Assembly: GCA_014238415.1 (NCBI GenBank)
Contig: JABABA010000002.1
Coordinates: 186,001 to 250,000, forward strand
Source: Planctomycetota bacterium
GTDB lineage: Bacteria; Planctomycetota; UBA1135; GCA-002686595
DNA length: 64,000 bases
Direction of reading: 5' to 3'
Made by a program: the position numbers and the translations under genes. Position 1 is the stretch's first letter; every line of letters starts with the position of its first letter. Below are positions 50,759 through 59,499 of this stretch, in pieces. The notes under the pieces are model-generated. The model was not told the DNA's origin and did no database searches. It saw only the letters and a program-made list of their open reading frames with translations.

Positions 50759-51364
50759 GTGGTAGAAGCTGCACAACAACCATCCGAGGGTCCCGACGAG
50801 GGTGCCCGGCTGATGCTCGCCTGGCAGGCGGGGGATGCCCCAGCCTTTGACGCTTTGGTGCGTCTGCATGCGGACCGTGTGCATGCCCTACTGGTGCGCT
50901 TCTTGGGTCCTCACGCACCATTGGATGATCTGGTCCAAGAGGTGTTCTTGCGGGTGATTCGATCCAAGGAGAATTATCAGCCCAGTGCACGTTTCACAAC
51001 TTGGCTCTTCAGAATTGTCTACAACCTCAGCATCAACCACACTCAGCGGCGGCAACCCCAAGCCTTGTCCATGGATGGTGGTCTAGAGGAAGAAGGTGGT
51101 ATCGAAGTGCGAGACGAGGTGGTTGCAGACCCTTCAGATTCTCTTCAGCGGGAGGATATCGTTCGCGCTGTCCGCCTGGCGATTGAATCCCTGCCCGAGC
51201 GACAGCGTATGGCACTGGTGCTCGCTAAATACGAAGAACAATCATACAGCGAAATAGGCGAGGTCCTCGACATGACTGAGAAAGCGGTCAAGTCCCTCGT
51301 TCATCGTGCGCGTGAAAACCTGCGCGGAATTCTAGCCCCTCTTCTGACAGAGGAACTCCTATGA
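50759..51364 (+). CDS. ECF-type RNA polymerase sigma factor
   Basis: 201 aa from GTG 50759 (AGGG five bases upstream). Region 2: ALVRLHADRVHALLVRFLG, LDDLVQEVFLRVIRSKENY and FTTWLFRIVYNLSINHTQRR. Region 4: ESLPERQRMALVLAKYEEQSYSEIGEVLDMTEKAVKSLVHRARENLR in short blocks. No region 3, so group 4 (ECF). Overlaps the anti-sigma gene by ATGA, the usual sign of a sigma/anti-sigma pair. The regulon is unknown; self-activation is typical of the class. Confidence 0.93.
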   Translation: MVEAAQQPSEGPDEGARLMLAWQAGDAPAFDALVRLHADRVHALLVRFLGPHAPLDDLVQEVFLRVIRSKENYQPSARFTTWLFRIVYNLSINHTQRRQPQALSMDGGLEEEGGIEVRDEVVADPSDSLQREDIVRAVRLAIESLPERQRMALVLAKYEEQSYSEIGEVLDMTEKAVKSLVHRARENLRGILAPLLTEELL

Positions 51365-52008
51365 CTGCCCCCCCCCAAATGACTCCCTGCAACCAGTTTC
51401 AATTGACGCTCTTGCGGCGCTTGAGCGAAGGTACTCTTGCTTTCCTGAATGAGCAGGACCAGGCACATGTGACAGCCTGTTCTGCATGCCGCAACATGCT
51501 AGAAGAAGAGCAGGCTCTTGAGAGTCTGATGAGCAATGACCAGTTGTCTGTCCTTTCTGAAGCTTCGGTTGATCGTTTGGTCAAGCGTCTGCATGTTCGC
51601 TTGGACACGGCGATTTGGAAGTTGTTGGAACGTGATGTGGTTCCGACTCCTCCTCCAGATCTCGGAGATCGGATTCTGGCGCGTCTCCGAGATGATGCGG
51701 AACTCGTTCCGAAGGAGATTCCTCAACCTCAATTCAATCAATGGTTGCGGGCCACGCTGGCCGTGGCTGCGGCGGTTCTGGTGTTTTGGTTTGCGCCCTG
51801 GACGCAGGAGCCTCATGTTTCCCCCGAGGCGCTTTCTTCCGAAATCCTGCTGGAGGACCTGTCAGCTGCTGACGCGGAACTCCTGGATTGGTTGGATGTC
51901 CTGGAGCAGTGGGAGACCTTGCGTGGGATGGAAGCCCTTGAGGCAGATACGCTGGCAACTTTGGACGCGGGAGAGTTGTTGTTGCTGAATCTTGGGGAGG
52001 CGAACTAG
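51361..52008 (+). CDS. Probable zinc-binding anti-sigma factor
   Basis: 215 aa. The N-terminus has the ZAS-type zinc pattern: Cys10 (MTPCNQF) and HVTACSACRNM (His-x3-Cys-x2-Cys). A helical segment follows, then one membrane helix at about 127-146 (LRATLAVAAAVLVFWFAPW) and an acidic periplasmic tail rich in Leu, Asp and Glu. By analogy it holds the ECF sigma factor at the membrane until a signal releases it. Overlaps the sigma gene; three bases separate it from the next gene. Confidence 0.85.
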   Translation: MTAPPQMTPCNQFQLTLLRRLSEGTLAFLNEQDQAHVTACSACRNMLEEEQALESLMSNDQLSVLSEASVDRLVKRLHVRLDTAIWKLLERDVVPTPPPDLGDRILARLRDDAELVPKEIPQPQFNQWLRATLAVAAAVLVFWFAPWTQEPHVSPEALSSEILLEDLSAADAELLDWLDVLEQWETLRGMEALEADTLATLDAGELLLLNLGEAN

Positions 52009-52011
52009 GTC

Positions 52012-53025
52012 ATGTTCTTTGGTCGTTTGATTGCTGTTGTCCCTCTGCTGGTTCCGGCGGGTTTGTTGATTTCTGATAGCACTGGCCTTGGAGATAATCC
52101 CAAGGAGGAGCGCTTGATTCAGGTTGCCAAACGCTGGAACTCCATGTCCCCGGAGCGCCGTCTTGAGTTGCGTAAGCGTTTCAGCGAGTTGCAAGAACTT
52201 GAGCCCGCTGAGCGCTCTCATATGCGCCGTTTGGTTGAGCGGCTGAAGAGTATTGAAAGTGGAATGGAATTGACACTTGATGAGAGCGCAAGCAAGCGTC
52301 TGGCTGGACTCGATCACGAAAAACGCGTCAAGGTCTTGCGGGAAATGGTTGCGGCAGAGGCTTCGTCGGAGGCTCAAGCCCTCTTGCATCGTCTGCCTCA
52401 AGCGGTACGCAAGAGCATACCGGACTTGCCATCGAATGAGCGTCGTGCACTGTTGACCAAGACACGGAAGTCACGTCTTGGTCGCCTTCTGAATGCAGTC
52501 TCCGAAAATCCGAAACGCCTCGGGTTCAGTAAGCGTGAAGCTGCCAGATTGCTCAATTTAGATGAGGGCGCCCGCCGGGAGGCACTTCTACTTGCGCTCA
52601 AGGTGAGGGCCCTCAAGGTGCTGGATGCCCAGAAGGGGCCCCGTAAGGTTGGGTATCGCAAGCGCCAGCGTTTTGAGCATTTGGATCCGGAGAGCTTTGC
52701 CCGGGCATTCATGCGCTACTCGCGAGACCATCCCAGCGCTCTCCATGAGGTCATCCCTGGTATGGCCGAGGCCACTTCTGTCACAGCCCTGCTGCGTCGA
52801 GCTATTGACCCGCGCGCAGAGGAGTATCTGGAGTTTGCGGATGATGACCCGGTCATGCGCTTGCATAAAGTGCAGTATCGCCAACGCAATCGTGTCATGC
52901 GGGTCTTGCGTAGAGAGCACCTCGTGTCTCCAAAGCGGTTGTCCGAGCTTGAGGATGCACCCGACGGGGAGGTGTTGCGAGAAGCTACCCGGCTATTGGC
53001 CGGACGCTTGTTGACCAGGGACTGA
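52012..53025 (+). CDS. DUF3106-like exported helical protein
   Basis: 337 aa. A signal-like start (LIAVVPLLVPAGLLISDS) precedes a strongly basic, helix-rich protein full of Arg, Lys, Leu and Glu. The segment RWNSMSPERRLELRKRFSELQELEPAERSHMRRLVERL matches the DUF3106 repeat style (W..MSPEER..LR.R...). DUF3106 genes often follow ECF sigma and anti-sigma genes, as here, and are thought to be periplasmic sensors or chaperone-like factors; evidence is thin. Third gene of the ECF unit. Confidence 0.72.
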   Translation: MFFGRLIAVVPLLVPAGLLISDSTGLGDNPKEERLIQVAKRWNSMSPERRLELRKRFSELQELEPAERSHMRRLVERLKSIESGMELTLDESASKRLAGLDHEKRVKVLREMVAAEASSEAQALLHRLPQAVRKSIPDLPSNERRALLTKTRKSRLGRLLNAVSENPKRLGFSKREAARLLNLDEGARREALLLALKVRALKVLDAQKGPRKVGYRKRQRFEHLDPESFARAFMRYSRDHPSALHEVIPGMAEATSVTALLRRAIDPRAEEYLEFADDDPVMRLHKVQYRQRNRVMRVLRREHLVSPKRLSELEDAPDGEVLREATRLLAGRLLTRD

Positions 53026-53069
53026 ATAGGGACCCTCTTGAGGGCCGGGCTGGCATTACCCTGTCTCGG

Positions 53070-54266
53070 GTGCAGAACGAGATCCAGCTTCCCCCCTTAG
53101 CCAACGTGCCGGTTGTGTGTATTGAGGATGTTCTTGAGCAGCCTACGCACGGATTGGTGATTGATCTGCGTTCGCCAGGTGAGTACGCCCATGATCATGT
53201 GCCTGGCGCATTGAATGTTCCGCTCTTGGATGATGCGGGCCGTGCATTGGTGGGGTTTGCCTACACTCAAGAGTCTCCTGGTGCGGGATTTCAACACGGG
53301 CAGGCCTTGATCGAGGCGCGCATTGCAGAACTGGTGCGAGAGGTCGCGGAGTTGGCGGGCTGGGATGCGCCGGAACTTGATCCTGTTCGGGTTGTCCGTG
53401 CCGCGACCCAGGCGGGTCTGGAGAAGCTCGATGATCTCGTGGCACCTCAACCATCCAGTTCCCTACAGCAAGGCGCTGTTGTGTTGCACTGCTGGCGTGG
53501 TGGCTTGCGATCTCGTTCAGTTGTTGGGCTGCTGCGTGCCATGGGTCTCGATCGTGCGGTCGGTCTACATGGTGGCTACAAGGCCTATCGCAGCCTTGTG
53601 ATCGAAGAGCTTGAACAGTGGAGCTCCAGACAAACTTATGTTCTGCGCGGCCTGACCGGCGTGGGCAAGACTCTGGTGTTGCGCGAGATAGAACGCCTGC
53701 GGCCAGGCTGGACACTTGACCTGGAAGGCTGCGCGGGCCACCGCTCCAGCCTGTTGGGCATGGTTGGGCTGAACCCAGTCAGTCAAAAGGAATTCGAGAG
53801 CCGCGTGGCCACTTGTCTGCGCCATCGCCCCGTAGGTCCGTTGGTGCTGGAGGGTGAGAGCCGCAGGGTGGGAGATGCTGTGATCCCTGAACAGGTCTGG
53901 GTAGCGCTTGACGGGGGCGGGAACGTGCTGCTGCGTGCCGACATACCCCGCCGCATCGAAGTTCTGGCCACTGATTATCTTGCTCAACCAAAAGCCTTGC
54001 CCAAGCTGCGTGACCAATTGATCAAGGTGGAAGAGCGTATGCATGGCGCCCCTGACTTGCCTGGGTTGTTGGATGCGGGGCGCATTGATGAACTGGTGAA
54101 AACACTTCTTACAGACTACTACGATCCCCTCTACCTTCATTCTGAAGTGGGGCGGTCTTATGCTTGTGAAATCGACGCTTCCGATGTCAGTCGAGCTGCA
54201 CTTGACGTGGTTGATTGGATTGAGGGCATGGCTGAGATCAAGACCGCTGGAGCAATTCATGGTTGA
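53070..54266 (+). CDS. mnmH: tRNA 2-selenouridine synthase
   Basis: 398 aa from GTG 53070. N-terminal rhodanese domain: VIDLRSPGEYAHDHVPGALNVPLLDD and VLHCWRGGLRSRSVV, which supplies the conserved W-R-G-G-x-R-S-x-S active loop with its Cys. A P-loop domain follows: LRGLTGVGKTLVLREIE. Length matches E. coli MnmH/SelU (364 aa). It replaces sulfur with selenium at the wobble uridine of some tRNAs and needs selenophosphate from SelD. Together with the UGA-containing gene it shows that selenium is used here. The last 8 bases overlap the DoxX-like gene. Confidence 0.93.
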   Translation: MQNEIQLPPLANVPVVCIEDVLEQPTHGLVIDLRSPGEYAHDHVPGALNVPLLDDAGRALVGFAYTQESPGAGFQHGQALIEARIAELVREVAELAGWDAPELDPVRVVRAATQAGLEKLDDLVAPQPSSSLQQGAVVLHCWRGGLRSRSVVGLLRAMGLDRAVGLHGGYKAYRSLVIEELEQWSSRQTYVLRGLTGVGKTLVLREIERLRPGWTLDLEGCAGHRSSLLGMVGLNPVSQKEFESRVATCLRHRPVGPLVLEGESRRVGDAVIPEQVWVALDGGGNVLLRADIPRRIEVLATDYLAQPKALPKLRDQLIKVEERMHGAPDLPGLLDAGRIDELVKTLLTDYYDPLYLHSEVGRSYACEIDASDVSRAALDVVDWIEGMAEIKTAGAIHG

Positions 54267-54645
54267 AACAGCAGCACTTCCCAAATGGTTATGGATCCCA
54301 CGCTTGATCGCGGCGGTGATCATTGGGCAAACCCTTTATTTCAAGTTCACCGGTGCGGAGCTGCCCGTACAGATTTTTGAGACTTTGGGGGCCGAGCCCG
54401 AGGGGCGTATCGGCACGGCGGTGCTGGAGCTTATTGCCGTCATCCTGCTCATCATTCGTCCGGGGCTAGGTGGGGCTTTGGCCGCGGCGTTGATGGTTGG
54501 GGCAATTGGCGCACACCTCGGCCCTCTGGGCATCGAGGTCGACGGGGACAGCACCCTTTTCATCATGGCGCTTGTTGCTCTTCTGTCAAGTTGCCTGGTG
54601 GCCTGGGTGGATCGAAGAACTGTGCCTTTGTTGTGCAAGGTATGA
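54259..54645 (+). CDS. DoxX-like membrane protein
   Basis: 128 aa from ATG 54259, seven bases after GGAG. Four hydrophobic helices: about 11-27, 48-65, 70-90 and 100-118. The opening PRLIAAVIIGQTLYFKFTGA is typical of DoxX-family proteins (R-x-x-x-x-x-I-x-x-x-x-K-x-x-G). Function in this group is poorly known; relatives are tied to thiosulfate oxidation or membrane redox stress. It overlaps mnmH and may be co-translated. The next 120 bases (54646-54765) show nothing. Confidence 0.78.
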   Translation: MVETAALPKWLWIPRLIAAVIIGQTLYFKFTGAELPVQIFETLGAEPEGRIGTAVLELIAVILLIIRPGLGGALAAALMVGAIGAHLGPLGIEVDGDSTLFIMALVALLSSCLVAWVDRRTVPLLCKV

Positions 54646-54765
54646 AGCTAGAGCAATTCTCATGCGGTCAGTTGGTTTGCACTATCTGACCCTGGCGTCC
54701 TTGGCCCTGCTTCAGGGTTGATGGTGCTCATGGGGGCTATCTGAAGTCGTATCCTCTGCTCTGTC

Positions 54766-57405
54766 ATGTCCAATCAAACCACTCAACAGGCGCCGCCTGT
54801 CGCCAAGCACCGTAGAGACTATTCCCCAGCGCCCTTCGCTTTCCGGTCGGTGGACTTACATTTTGAGCTGGACGAGAACGAGACCTTGGTCCACTCGACC
54901 ATTGCCGTAGAACGGGTAGGGGCACCCGGAGCCAGTCTTGAATTGGTGGGGGAGAATCTCGAAACCCTTGGGGTTTGGATCGACGATCAGGAACTCACAA
55001 GCGCGGATTACACGATCAACGATGATTGTCTGATATTTGGGCGAGTTCCCGATGCATTCGTTCTGAGGATGAGTGTGCGTGTCCATCCAGAGACAAACAC
55101 CAGTTGCTCAGGCCTTTATCGCGCAAGTGATATTTTTTGTACCCAATGTGAGGCTGAGGGTTTTCGACGCATCACCTGGTTTCAGGACCGGCCAGATGTG
55201 ATGGCTGTTTATTCTGTGACCATTGACGCCAGGCCTGAACTTGCTCCGGTGATGCTCTCCAATGGCAACAAGGTAGCTGAGGAGGTGCTTTCAGACGGGC
55301 GCCATCGTGTTCGCTGGGAAGATCCATTCCCCAAGCCGAGTTATCTGTTCGCGCTGGTAGCAGGGGATCTTGCTTGTCATGCGGGCACCTTCACAACAGC
55401 CTCCGGGCGAGAGGTGGCGTTGGAAATCTGGGTCGAACCGCGCAACATAGACGCCTGTGACCATGCGCTGCAGAGCCTGAAGGACTCCATGAAGTGGGAT
55501 GAGGAGACCTTTGGTTTGGAGTACGACCTGGACATCTACATGATCGTCGCTGTTGGGGATTTCAATATGGGCGCCATGGAGAACAAGGGGCTCAACGTAT
55601 TCAACTCCAAGTTTGTGCTGGCCAGGCCAGAAACAGCTACGGATAACGAGTACGAGGGCGTGCAGGCGGTCATCGGTCACGAGTATTTCCATAACTGGAC
55701 CGGTAATCGGGTGACTTGCAAGGATTGGTTCCAACTGACCTTGAAGGAGGGGTTGACTGTTTATCGCGACCGTAGATTCACGTCGGATATGACGTCTGAG
55801 CCGGTCAAGCGCATCAGCGATGTGAGGCAGTTACGCAGTCGTCAGTTTCCTGAAGACGCGGGCCCCCTCTCCCATCCGATTCGGCCTGAGTCCTATGTTG
55901 CCATGGACAACTTCTACACCGCTACCGTATATGAGAAGGGCGCTGAGGTAGTGGCTATGTACGCCACGATCCTGGGAAGAGATGGATTCCGGAAGGGCAT
56001 GGACTTGTACTTTGAGCGTCACGACGGCATGGCAGTGAGCTGCGATGACTTTCGGGCAGCTATGGCGGATGCCAATGGACGCGACCTCAGCCAATTCGAG
56101 CAGTGGTACTTGCAGTCAGGTACTCCGCGCTTGACCGTTGATGAAAATTGGGATGAGCAGCAGGGGCAGTTCACCCTGACTCTGGAGCAGGCGCCTGGCG
56201 CAAGTGCGCCTGAGGATTCTCCGCCTCTACACATGCCCGTGCGCGTGGGCTTGTTGGGCCCCGATGGGCAGGACTTGCCCTTGGTCTTGGCTGGTTGCGA
56301 GGAGGGCTCCACAGAACACGTGCTGGAACTCACCACAAAGACTGCGTCATTCACTTTTTCAGGTCTCAGCGCGAGGCCGGTGGCCAGCGTTCTGCGTGGC
56401 TTCTCTGCGCCGGTGATTCTGAATCATGAGCGGCAGTCCGGGGACCTGGAGTTCTTGTTGGCTAATGACTGTGATCCGTTCAATCGCTGGGAAGCGTGTC
56501 AGACCCTGGCGCGTACATTGATCCTAGGCTTGGTGGATGACCTCGCAGCAGGTCGTCCGTTGTCTCTCGATCCGAATTTCGTCAGCGCATTCAAATCGGT
56601 GGTCACGGACCCCAACCTTGACGGTTCCATACGTTCCCTGATGCTAACGATGCCCGTGGAAGAGGAACTGGCCCAGTTCATGGACGTGATCGATCCAGAT
56701 GCCCTGTTCGTCGCGCGGAATTTTGTGCGGGAGGCAGTGGGCAAGGCCCTGCTCGCGGAATTTCAAGCTCTTCACCAGGCCAACAGGCCAAGCGGTCCCT
56801 ATCAAGCCAACGCTCGAGAGATCGGCCGCCGGCGTGCTCAGCACGCAGCCTTGGCTTATATCGTCGCCGCAGGCGAAGGAGAGACTCTTGCCCTCCAGGA
56901 CTTTGAAGCTGCCGACAACATGAGTGACTCGGCTGCTGCCTTTTGGTGTTTGGTGCAGGTGGATTGTCCTGCCAGGAAGACTGCTCTTGAAGCCTTCTAC
57001 AAGCGGTGGAAGGACGATCCTTTGGTGCTGGACAAGTGGTTCATGCTTCAGGCCACCTGCCGTTTGCCTCTAGGAGCCAAGAGGGCCGCGAGCTTGGTTC
57101 AGCACCCTGCTTTTGACATTTCCAAACCCAACCGGGTCCGATCCGTGCTGCACGCGTTTGCCATTGGCGATCAAACCGGATTCAATGTGATCACAGGGGA
57201 CGGCTACCGTTTCGTTGCCCAGCACCTGATTGAACTTGATCGAATCAATCCCCAGGTTGCGTCTCGCCTGGCTGGAGCCTACTCCAACTGGCGCCGGTTT
57301 GACGCCACCCGACAGAGGATTGTCCAGGAGGTGCTCAAGGGGGTGCTTGACTCCAAGCCCTCTTATAATGTGCGCGAGGTGGTGGAGCGAATGCTGGGGG
57401 ATTGA
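54766..57405 (+). CDS. pepN: Aminopeptidase N (M1 family)
   Basis: 879 aa, close to E. coli PepN (870). Exopeptidase motif GAMENKGLNVFN at 269-280; zinc motif HEYFH (His305, Glu306, His309) with Glu328, giving HExxH-x18-E; TYR region TVYEKGAEVVAMY. Flanking blocks VIGHEYFHNWTGNRVTCKDWFQ and EGLTVYRDRRFTSD are specific for the PepN subgroup. It cleaves N-terminal residues from peptides in the cytoplasm; no signal peptide is seen. A hairpin follows the stop. Confidence 0.96.
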   Translation: MSNQTTQQAPPVAKHRRDYSPAPFAFRSVDLHFELDENETLVHSTIAVERVGAPGASLELVGENLETLGVWIDDQELTSADYTINDDCLIFGRVPDAFVLRMSVRVHPETNTSCSGLYRASDIFCTQCEAEGFRRITWFQDRPDVMAVYSVTIDARPELAPVMLSNGNKVAEEVLSDGRHRVRWEDPFPKPSYLFALVAGDLACHAGTFTTASGREVALEIWVEPRNIDACDHALQSLKDSMKWDEETFGLEYDLDIYMIVAVGDFNMGAMENKGLNVFNSKFVLARPETATDNEYEGVQAVIGHEYFHNWTGNRVTCKDWFQLTLKEGLTVYRDRRFTSDMTSEPVKRISDVRQLRSRQFPEDAGPLSHPIRPESYVAMDNFYTATVYEKGAEVVAMYATILGRDGFRKGMDLYFERHDGMAVSCDDFRAAMADANGRDLSQFEQWYLQSGTPRLTVDENWDEQQGQFTLTLEQAPGASAPEDSPPLHMPVRVGLLGPDGQDLPLVLAGCEEGSTEHVLELTTKTASFTFSGLSARPVASVLRGFSAPVILNHERQSGDLEFLLANDCDPFNRWEACQTLARTLILGLVDDLAAGRPLSLDPNFVSAFKSVVTDPNLDGSIRSLMLTMPVEEELAQFMDVIDPDALFVARNFVREAVGKALLAEFQALHQANRPSGPYQANAREIGRRRAQHAALAYIVAAGEGETLALQDFEAADNMSDSAAAFWCLVQVDCPARKTALEAFYKRWKDDPLVLDKWFMLQATCRLPLGAKRAASLVQHPAFDISKPNRVRSVLHAFAIGDQTGFNVITGDGYRFVAQHLIELDRINPQVASRLAGAYSNWRRFDATRQRIVQEVLKGVLDSKPSYNVREVVERMLGD

Positions 57406-57406
57406 A

Positions 57407-57465
57407 TGGGTGCTCGCACCCACTCTCGCTCCCCCAGCACAAAGCCCTCGCTACCTGTCGGCTTT
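57407..57465. terminator. Hairpins between convergent pepN and DUF4382/DUF5666 gene
   Basis: TGGGTG-CTCG-CACCCA at 57407-57422 is a perfect 6-bp stem with a tetraloop starting 2 bases after the pepN stop. A second pair, AAAGCC at 57441-57446 with GGCTTT at 57460-57465, lies 18 bases on. A bidirectional termination zone is likely though T-runs are weak. Confidence 0.5.
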
Positions 57466-57490
57466 CAGAAGAATTCTCGCAGTCTTCTCA

Positions 57491-59251
57491 TCAGGGCGTC
57501 GTGACTTTTGCTTTCAATTCGTAAGCAACCAGTTCACCGACATTGGCTGTGGCCAGGCCTTTGATTTCAACTTCCAACGCTTCCCCTGGCGCAAGAGCGT
57601 TGAATGCTGAGAAGAATTGAGCTTCCGAAAGCACATCGCCGTCGAAGACACAAACGGGGTCCAGCAGGACCGCCAGGGAGCCGCCGGTCAGGTTACCGCC
57701 GAAGGGATCCTTGATGATTGCGCCGGTCACGGTGAAGGAAGAGGCCAGCTCGTCGATAGTGGCGACCAGGGCATCCTTGAGTTTGCCCGGTTCAACTTCG
57801 GCCTTTACCGACGAAATGGTCGGTGAGCCCGGGTCCCCTGAGATAGAGCCTTCGATTTCGATTTCAAGACCTGGCAGCAAAGTTACTCCGGTCAGGTCAG
57901 GCCCGTTCTCGGTATCGAGGGCAAGGCCACTGACGCTGAGGTCCACGATGACCGAGATAGAATCAGAAGACACCTGTCCCGAAAGCACAGCTGGATCTAG
58001 AAGGATCAGGTTGACGGTCAGGTTATTGGGCAGCCCGCTTACATCAGTAATGGTTCCCTCAAACTGTGGATAGGCATTCTCTATTTCGACTTTGTCTGCG
58101 GGGAATGGCGTAGAGAGGAACTCGGCAAACTCTACTTTCACCTCTTGACCAAGGGCCAGAAGGCTTGAGTCATTCAAGAGCACATCTTCAGAGAAGAACC
58201 TTGTGCTGGCGTCGAAGGTTACGGTGATTGTGGTGCTGCCGGCCAGAATTGGTGTGGCGGTGGCCTCTGCCCCTTCGATCTCGCGAATGGTCAGATCAAA
58301 ACTCACGCCGGGTACAAGCGCTGCGATCAGACCCTCGATCTTGACCTTCGAGCCCGCTGTTGCACCTGCGTTTTGATCTTCAATTTCGACCTTGGTGGCG
58401 GCCACTACTCGGTTGGCACCCAACTGGCCGTGAACTTCAACAGAGGTCTGTCCAACATTCATAGCCGCGAACAAGCTTATGATGGAATCAAACGGTAGCC
58501 CGTTCTCTTGGAAGACTAGCGTGGCGGGGTTGACCGTCACGGTTACGGGGCCCAGGGGCAAAATGTAGTCGTCGTCTACAAAGGCATCCATGACAAAGGC
58601 CAGATTGGCAGGATCGAAGGCTGTGATTACTCCTTTGATCTCATCGATATCCGTGGCCAGCTGGCCATTTCCCGCCAAGGCTGTGCCGACCGGGTCGAAG
58701 TTCAATGGTGGATTGGCTATTTCGCCGCTGAGGGAGTCTTCCAGATTCAGATCTATTTCGAAACGGTGATATGCGCTTCCATCCACGGTCTGTGGAGCGG
58801 GAAAGGTCACCAGCAGTTCGTCAGTCGTCGCAACTACAGCTACATCGTTGCCGTCGTTTGCGCGGGCGGTGTAGGAGCCAGGCTGGAAGACTAGACGCAA
58901 TCCAGAGAACGTCCCTTGGGGAACTGATTCGAGGCTGGAGAGCCAACCCAAAGTCCCTTGAAGGCCAAGGAATTCCACATCCACAGGGGCTGGTAGCAAG
59001 TTGACGGTGGACCCTCCTCCCATGAGCTCCAAGTGCAGTTCTGTAACAGTTCCCTGGAAGGCTAGCAGGCCCGGGATCGGTGCGTCTTGGACCAGGAAAT
59101 CGCCCGATCCCGCACCGGCACCGAGGTTGCTGCCTCCAGGACCCTCAGCATCGCCTCCGCAGGCGGTGCAGGCCAGGGCGAGAAATACAGTCCGGGTCAA
59201 GGTCTTGCCTCGTTTGTTCCCGACTTCGGACGTTGGCTTGTGGTTGTTCAT
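57491..59251 (-). CDS. DUF4382/DUF5666-type repeat lipoprotein
   Basis: 586 aa from ATG 59251. A lipoprotein signal ends in FLALACTACGG. The first part (FLVQDAPIPGLLAFQGTVTELHLEL, then FSGLRLVFQPGSY) resembles DUF4382. Several units of the DUF5666 type follow: about 90 residues each, with phrases such as KVKIEGLIAAL, VKVEFAEFL, ADKVEIENAYPQFEGTITDV and LEIEIEGSIS. Low in Cys and Lys, rich in Val, Leu, Asp and Thr. Probably an outer-membrane-attached beta-rich surface protein of unknown role. The start is 57 bases inside a longer frame that adds no signal features. Confidence 0.78.
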   Translation of the reverse strand: MNNHKPTSEVGNKRGKTLTRTVFLALACTACGGDAEGPGGSNLGAGAGSGDFLVQDAPIPGLLAFQGTVTELHLELMGGGSTVNLLPAPVDVEFLGLQGTLGWLSSLESVPQGTFSGLRLVFQPGSYTARANDGNDVAVVATTDELLVTFPAPQTVDGSAYHRFEIDLNLEDSLSGEIANPPLNFDPVGTALAGNGQLATDIDEIKGVITAFDPANLAFVMDAFVDDDYILPLGPVTVTVNPATLVFQENGLPFDSIISLFAAMNVGQTSVEVHGQLGANRVVAATKVEIEDQNAGATAGSKVKIEGLIAALVPGVSFDLTIREIEGAEATATPILAGSTTITVTFDASTRFFSEDVLLNDSSLLALGQEVKVEFAEFLSTPFPADKVEIENAYPQFEGTITDVSGLPNNLTVNLILLDPAVLSGQVSSDSISVIVDLSVSGLALDTENGPDLTGVTLLPGLEIEIEGSISGDPGSPTISSVKAEVEPGKLKDALVATIDELASSFTVTGAIIKDPFGGNLTGGSLAVLLDPVCVFDGDVLSEAQFFSAFNALAPGEALEVEIKGLATANVGELVAYELKAKVTTP

Positions 59252-59499
59252 ATTGATCAAGTTGCTAATTGGGAGAGCCCTCAGGGGCGTCTCAAATCCT
59301 GTCAGCACAATTCAGTTCGGTCCTTATCGTTCGATAGCGCCCTGTCCCTTGAACCTCTATTCGAGACCCTGAATCTTGGTCATCGCAGGTTGCAAATCTG
59401 GGGCAGACCGCATACATTGCCTGACTCAAAGGAGACCCTCCAAAGTGTCCAATCGGGCGCTCTGGCTTTCCCTCTACGACCCAACCCTGCTCAATCAGA
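59252..59499. other. Divergent intergenic region upstream of purF
   Basis: 248 bases that should hold promoters for purF and the divergent lipoprotein gene. No PurR-like operator, purine riboswitch or clear hairpin was recognised. Neither gene shows a strong ribosome-binding site. Confidence 0.35.
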
